DNA from: Bradyrhizobium sp.
GTDB taxonomy: Bacteria; Pseudomonadota; Alphaproteobacteria; Rhizobiales; Xanthobacteraceae
DNA: 11,514 bases
NCBI GenBank assembly: GCA_028290305.1
Contig: JAQGKC010000238.1
Coordinates: 1 to 11,514, forward strand
Direction of reading: 5' to 3'
Numbering within the stretch: the stretch's first letter is position 1; each line of letters begins with the position of its first letter. The notes beneath the pieces are model-generated. The model had not been told where the DNA came from. It saw only the letters and a list, made by a program, of their open reading frames with translations, and did no database searches. Shown piece after piece: positions 7,874 through 11,514 of the stretch. The translations under genes and the position numbers were made by a program.

Positions 7874-7889
7874 CAGAGAAGCTTCTCTG
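7874..7889. promoter_or_regulatory. 16-bp perfect palindrome before the AraC-type gene
   Basis: CAGAGAAGCTTCTCTG is perfectly self-complementary and ends 28 bases before the regulator's chosen ATG. The position suits an operator or a hairpin in the leader. AraC/XylS proteins usually bind direct repeats, so if this is a binding site it may belong to another factor. Chance occurrence is possible. Confidence 0.35.
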
Positions 7890-7917
7890 AGTTTGAGCGC
7901 AGTTGATCGAGGCGATG

Positions 7918-8859
7918 ATGCATTCAAGCGGCGATTTTCTCAGCACCCCAAACCTGGATTACGAAGGGTGGCGAGATGTGGTCCGCTTGATCTGTGGCCG
8001 GTACACGCCGGACGGGATCGAACCCAAGATCTTTTCTGGCAGAGCGCGCGTCCGAAGCATTTGCGGATTGAGAGCAGTGGATCTCAGTTCCAATGCTCAT
8101 CGCCTCGAGCGCACGCACCAGGACGTCCGTGTTGACGCTAGGGATCACTACTACGCGATATTTCAGATGACTGGCCAGTCCAGAATCATCCAGAACGACC
8201 GGAACATAGAACTCACAGTCGGTGATGTCGCTCTCGTCGACGCGGCCCGGCCCGTGACATACGTCGCTGAGAACGGGAGCGATCAGTGGTGGGGGTCTTT
8301 GCAACTGCCGCGCCGGTCGCTGGCGTCTTATCTGGGATTGGAACCGCGGTGCCCCTCTCGACGTAGCGAAGCGGCTGCCGCGCGACCGCTTCGTCAACTC
8401 CTTCAGGATGGCGTTGAAGGCGAGCCATCAATGTCCGTTTCGGCCAACGCTTACATGCGTCTCGCATTCTACGATTTATTGGGCGCATTATTCGCGCCGT
8501 CCGATCCAGAAGATGCCTCTCTCCATACAGACAAGCTGTTCGCGCGTATCTGCGATATCATCAAGGATCATTTTGCCGACCCGGACTTCGGTCCTTGCGA
8601 CGTGGCGATCGAGGCGAGAATCTCGTTACGCTACCTTCAGAAGCTCTTTACGACGAGAAACTCCACCTGCAGTCATTTCATCCATTCGGTGCGTCTGGAT
8701 CACGCCGCGCGTCTGTTAGAACGCCGGTCGTTTTTGAAAACAAGCCAGCCCATCAGCGAGATCGCCTACGCGAGCGGCTTTGGCGACTATACTAATTTCA
8801 TTCGAAAATTTCGTCGCCGCTTCGGTCATACCCCAGGCTCTCATTCCGGAGAACACTGA
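7918..8859 (+). CDS. benR: AraC/XylS-family activator, BenR-like
   Basis: This 313-residue transcription regulator has an N-terminal ligand-sensing domain (about 40-190: RAVDLSSNAHRL, YYAIFQMTGQS, VGDVALVDAARPVTY) and a C-terminal double helix-turn-helix (about 205-308: ISLRYLQKLF, then SEIAYASGFGDYTNFIRKFR and FGHTPG). This is the layout of XylS, BenR and AntR, which activate aromatic-acid dioxygenase operons on binding the acid. It is divergent from benABC, and benD follows on its own strand, which supports control of this locus. ATG 7918 has GAGG five bases upstream; ATG 7915 and TTG 7903 are in-frame alternatives. The gene symbol rests on context and subfamily. A regulator of an anthranilate- or salicylate-like acid would look similar. 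Confidence 0.85.
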   Translation: MHSSGDFLSTPNLDYEGWRDVVRLICGRYTPDGIEPKIFSGRARVRSICGLRAVDLSSNAHRLERTHQDVRVDARDHYYAIFQMTGQSRIIQNDRNIELTVGDVALVDAARPVTYVAENGSDQWWGSLQLPRRSLASYLGLEPRCPSRRSEAAAARPLRQLLQDGVEGEPSMSVSANAYMRLAFYDLLGALFAPSDPEDASLHTDKLFARICDIIKDHFADPDFGPCDVAIEARISLRYLQKLFTTRNSTCSHFIHSVRLDHAARLLERRSFLKTSQPISEIAYASGFGDYTNFIRKFRRRFGHTPGSHSGEH

Positions 8860-9411
8860 GCCCGGGCGCATCCGCACCGCTGAAAGTGCGTCGTTGGCTC
8901 ACGATGTCTGAGGCAGCAATTCGCACCGGACAAGCCAGCATGGGCAAATCTATTGCAGCAGTTGCACCAATTAGAATAACGAATTGAAGTTGTCTATTCG
9001 CCTCGATGGGCGCGCCACGCAGTTGCGGGTTGGTGAGGCTTAAACTTATGACCTTGGCGTACGTCAAGCCGATGAGCCGTGCGACGCAACCTCCGACGAA
9101 CTCTCGGGCGCAACGCGCCGTGCGCCGCCGTACGAGCGAAAGGGCGCCGACAGCCAATGACGCTGATGCTCGGCCGATCTAGGTTTGCAGGACGCAACAA
9201 CAAAGCAGGATACAGGGATGGGTCGGAGCAATTTGCTCCCATACGAGAACGAATGGAGAGTTTCGATGTGTCTCGATCTGATCGATCAACTCGATAATTC
9301 GCGCACGAGGCCGCCCCAGGCGGAGCATGACAGACAAATGAGTGCGGGCCGATCAAAAAGTGACGTGCGCCTGGAAAACTGCGAGAGGCAGGCAAGTCGG
9401 ATTTTGCCAAA
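8860..9411. other. Gene-free stretch between the regulator and benD
   Basis: No intact gene is recognised here. Short overlapping frames on both strands look like shadows. One plus-strand frame around 8995-9160 has gene-like codon use but is broken by a stop (RLDGRATQLRVGEA, then TYDLGVRQADEPCDATSDEL) and matches no family I know; it may be a relic. The promoter serving benD probably lies in this stretch, unless benD is read through from the AraC-type gene. Confidence 0.5.
9225..9239. promoter_or_regulatory. Small palindrome upstream of benD
   Basis: GGAGCAA and TTGCTCC form perfect seven-base arms around one central base. The site is about 310 bases before benD, in a stretch without a recognised gene, so it could be an operator. 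Support is its symmetry alone. Confidence 0.25.
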
Positions 9412-9556
9412 CACCCTGATCGCAAGCCAGCGTGGTCCGGTGACACCGTTACGTCTGTCGCGCCCTGTCAAAAGAAATGCTCTGGACGATTCGACGATCG
9501 CCGGTACCGAGTCCTTCTTTAGCGACCCGCCGGCAGGTGGCGTGAGGCCGCGATGA
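9412..9556 (+). pseudogene. N-terminal fragment of a crotonase (enoyl-CoA hydratase family)
   Basis: In one frame about 47 residues read LIASQRGPVTPLRLSRP then VKRNALDDSTIAGTESFFSD then PPAGGVRPR and stop. This is the start of a crotonase-fold protein: the first beta strand, the RPxKRNALD signature and the first helix. Members run to about 260 residues, and the oxyanion-hole and catalytic segments are missing. The frame ends with a TGA overlapping the benD ATG (ATGA). A clear start codon for the crotonase is not visible just before it; the frame runs back to a TTG at 9185 through unrecognised sequence. The likely reading is that a recombination joined benD to the broken gene. The original substrate cannot be told. 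Confidence 0.7.
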
Positions 9557-10329
9557 CGACCTATCCGGACCGCTTCTCCGGCAAGACTGCCATGGTGACC
9601 GGGGCGGCTCAGGGCATCGGCCGTGATGTCGCGCTGCGGCTGGCACGGGAAGGGGCTCGCGTCGCCCTTGTGGACCGGTCCGATCTCGTCGAGGAGGTAC
9701 GGCAGGAGGCGGGCGCCGAGGCGCTGACCGTCATCGCAGACCTGGAGGGCTACGCCGGCGCGGCCGAGGCGGTGGCACGGGCACTGGCGCGCTTCGGCCG
9801 CATCGACATCCAGGTGAATAACGTAGGCGGCACGAACTGGACCAAGCCCATCGCGCAGTATGAGGAAGCGCAGATCGAGGCAGAGATCAGCCGCTCACTT
9901 TTCCCGACGCTCTGGTGCTGCCGGGCCGTGCTGCCGGTAATGCTGGAGCAGGGCGGCGGCGTTATCGTCAACATCTCATCGGTGGCGACGCGGGGCGTGA
10001 ACCGCGTGCCCTATGCAGCGGCGAAGGGCGGCGTGAACGCCATCACCGCCTGCCTCGCCTTCGAATACACGGAGCAGGGCATCCGCGTCTGCGGTGTCGC
10101 TCCCGGCGCGACGGAGGCGCCGCGGCGCATCCCGCGCAACGCCGGCCCGCCGATCGAACAGGAGAAGGTCTGGTACCGGCAGATCGTGGATCAGGCCGTC
10201 TCCTCCAGCCTGATGAAGCGCTTCGGCACGACGTCGGAGCAGGCGGCGGCAATCCTGTTTCTGGCCTCGGACGAGGCCTCCTTCATCACCGGCATTACCC
10301 TGCCCGTCGCAGGCGGCGACCTAGGCTGA
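9553..10329 (+). CDS. benD: Benzoate dihydrodiol dehydrogenase (SDR family)
   Basis: This 258-residue cytoplasmic short-chain dehydrogenase would oxidise 1,6-dihydroxycyclohexa-2,4-diene-1-carboxylate with NAD+, releasing CO2 and catechol. Visible features are TGAAQGIG (16-23) for the nucleotide, D41 giving NAD preference, the NNVGGT variant (89-94) characteristic of BenD/XylL in place of NNAG, SLFPTLWCCRAVLP, S142/S143, Y154 and K158 of the catalytic set, and the C-terminus FLASDEASFITGITLPVAGGDLG. GAGG at 9544-9547 lies five bases before the ATG. It completes the benzoate-to-catechol step started by BenABC, but is detached from them and on the opposite strand. Its sequence is visibly more GC-rich than its neighbours, which suggests a separate origin. 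Confidence 0.93.
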   Translation: MTTYPDRFSGKTAMVTGAAQGIGRDVALRLAREGARVALVDRSDLVEEVRQEAGAEALTVIADLEGYAGAAEAVARALARFGRIDIQVNNVGGTNWTKPIAQYEEAQIEAEISRSLFPTLWCCRAVLPVMLEQGGGVIVNISSVATRGVNRVPYAAAKGGVNAITACLAFEYTEQGIRVCGVAPGATEAPRRIPRNAGPPIEQEKVWYRQIVDQAVSSSLMKRFGTTSEQAAAILFLASDEASFITGITLPVAGGDLG

Positions 10330-10377
10330 ACGACGGCGGTCGGACCGCTTCCGACCAGTACGCATAAGGAACCCGAG

Positions 10378-11514
10378 ATGAACGACGAGCAGAACACTCA
10401 CACGGCAGGATTTGCCGAACGGGTACGTGCCAACCAGCAAAAGCTCACGGCTGAACTAAAGCCGCACTATGACTTCATCGTCTGCGGATCTGGCTCATCT
10501 GGTTCGGTGGTGGCGCGCCGATTGGCCGAGAACGCGAAGGTCAGCGTCCTCTTGCTGGAGGCCGGCGGCAGCGACGATATGCCAAGCATCATGGAAGCGG
10601 GCCAATGGCCTCTGAATATTGGCGGCGAACGCAACTGGGCTTTTGTAGGCCAGCCGAATCCACACCTTAATGGGCGATCCATTCCGCTGAATATGGGCAA
10701 GATACTTGGCGGTGGATCCAGCATCAACATCATGGCTTGGTCGCGCGGGCACAAGAATGACTGGGATTTCTTCGCGGCCGAGGCTCGTGACCCCGCATGG
10801 AGCTACGAGTCGGTCCTGAACATCTATCGCCGCATTGAAGATTGGCATGGCGCGCCGGACCCAAAATATCGCGGGGTCGGAGGACTGGTTTTTGTTCAGC
10901 CCGCACCAGACCCGAACCCGGTGGCCCCTGCCATGGTCGAAGGCGCGCGCTCCGTCGGCATTCCGACCTTCCAAAGCCCGAACGGGCTGATGATGGAAGG
11001 TGACGGCGGTGCCTCCATCATGGACTTGCGCCTCCGTGACGGAAGGCGGCACTCCGTATTCCGCTCCTATACTTTCCCCTACATGGACCGGCCGAACCTG
11101 ACGGTGCTCTGTCACGCGCTGGTCACTCGACTTGTCATGAGCGGCAAGCGAGCCAGCGGCGTGGAGATCGTTCATGACGGAACGGTTCAACGCATCGCCG
11201 CCAACGTGGAAATAGTATTATCGCTGGGCGCGATCCACACGCCGAAGGTGCTGATGCTGTCGGGAATTGGTGACCAAACCGAACTGCAACGGCTGGGAAT
11301 ACCTTGCGTGCAGCACCTTCCAGGCGTTGGCGAAAATTTTCAGGACCACGTTGGTTTTGGGTGTGTTTGGGAGTATCCGCACGCACTCCCTCCACGTAAC
11401 AACATGGCTGAAGCGACGTACTTCTGGAAGAGCGATCCTGATCTCGATACTCCAGATCTGCAAACCTGCCAGGGTGAGGTGCCGTTCTGCAGTGCAGAGA
11501 CAGCAGCCCAATTC
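10378..11514 (+). CDS. GMC-family FAD oxidoreductase, C-terminus cut by window edge
   Basis: The first 379 residues of a glucose-methanol-choline oxidoreductase are present; family members usually run to about 530-560. FAD is bound by GSGSSGS (37-43) with the ribose-binding E61 in LLLEAGG. GMC signature 1 is around 107-130 (GKILGGGSSINIMAWSRG) and signature 2 is 284-298 (GAIHTPKVLMLSGIG). The catalytic His pair near the C-terminus lies outside the window. A leader of about 30 residues precedes the dinucleotide fold, with no signal peptide. AAGGA at 10366-10370 is seven bases before the ATG, and the gene starts 48 bases after benD, so the two are probably cotranscribed. The substrate is an alcohol of unknown type. 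Because of the neighbourhood, an aromatic or aryl alcohol that feeds benzoate is plausible but unproven. Confidence 0.88.
   Translation, partial: MNDEQNTHTAGFAERVRANQQKLTAELKPHYDFIVCGSGSSGSVVARRLAENAKVSVLLLEAGGSDDMPSIMEAGQWPLNIGGERNWAFVGQPNPHLNGRSIPLNMGKILGGGSSINIMAWSRGHKNDWDFFAAEARDPAWSYESVLNIYRRIEDWHGAPDPKYRGVGGLVFVQPAPDPNPVAPAMVEGARSVGIPTFQSPNGLMMEGDGGASIMDLRLRDGRRHSVFRSYTFPYMDRPNLTVLCHALVTRLVMSGKRASGVEIVHDGTVQRIAANVEIVLSLGAIHTPKVLMLSGIGDQTELQRLGIPCVQHLPGVGENFQDHVGFGCVWEYPHALPPRNNMAEATYFWKSDPDLDTPDLQTCQGEVPFCSAETAAQF

Noticed and set aside
8994..9446. 150-residue minus-strand frame between the AraC-type gene and benD
   Set aside because: Composition is shadow-like, it overlaps the plus-strand crotonase fragment, and no family pattern is visible.
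9915..10367. 150-residue plus-strand frame overlapping benD
   Set aside because: An Arg-rich shadow frame inside benD with no recognisable domain.
10495..11190. 231-residue minus-strand frame
   Set aside because: It is opposite the GMC oxidoreductase, whose FAD motif and both GMC signatures are intact on the plus strand.
1..11514. CRISPR array, rRNA, intact tRNA, insertion-sequence transposase
   Set aside because: No regularly spaced repeats, no rRNA-like sequence, no complete cloverleaf and no transposase frame were seen on either strand.

Overview
The window holds a benzoate-catabolism locus next to a two-component regulatory pair, with several decayed gene fragments at the joins. Codon use, moderately high GC and the style of the proteins (an HDFNN-type hybrid-like histidine kinase, an XylS-type AraC regulator, a DUF2274-like remnant) suggest a proteobacterium. 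An alphaproteobacterium such as a rhizobial or sphingomonad relative is most likely, but this is an impression from protein style and not a placement.

Layout from left to right. Positions 1-2107 (minus) encode most of a membrane histidine kinase with an extracytoplasmic sensor, HAMP, PAS, HisKA and HATPase domains; its C-terminus runs off the left edge. Its GTG start overlaps the stop of a small unrecognised ORF (2104-2391). An OmpR-type response regulator (2613-3347, plus) is transcribed divergently and probably partners the kinase. Positions 3348-3813 contain no intact gene. They hold a frameshifted remnant of a second response-regulator DNA-binding domain, an opposite-strand remnant resembling DUF2274 (a family often found next to trb conjugation genes), a tRNA-3'-end-like motif and a long imperfect palindrome. 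A secreted SnoaL/DUF4440-like protein follows (3814-4290, minus).

The catabolic part comprises benA-benB-benC on the minus strand (7391 down to 4514), an XylS/BenR-like AraC activator on the plus strand (7918-8859), benD (9553-10329, plus) and a GMC oxidoreductase (from 10378, plus, cut by the right edge). BenABC would dihydroxylate benzoate to the cis-1,2-dihydrodiol carboxylate. BenD would oxidise and decarboxylate this to catechol. The AraC protein is well placed to activate the operon in response to the aromatic acid. No catechol-cleavage gene or benzoate transporter is present in the window.

The cluster looks assembled from pieces. benD is separated from benABC and lies on the other strand. 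The benA upstream region contains an N-terminal fragment of a second AraC/XylS-type regulator, and benD is preceded directly by an N-terminal crotonase fragment. I saw no CRISPR array, rRNA or intact tRNA, and no wholly new system. The most informative signals are these gene fragments and the palindromic sites.
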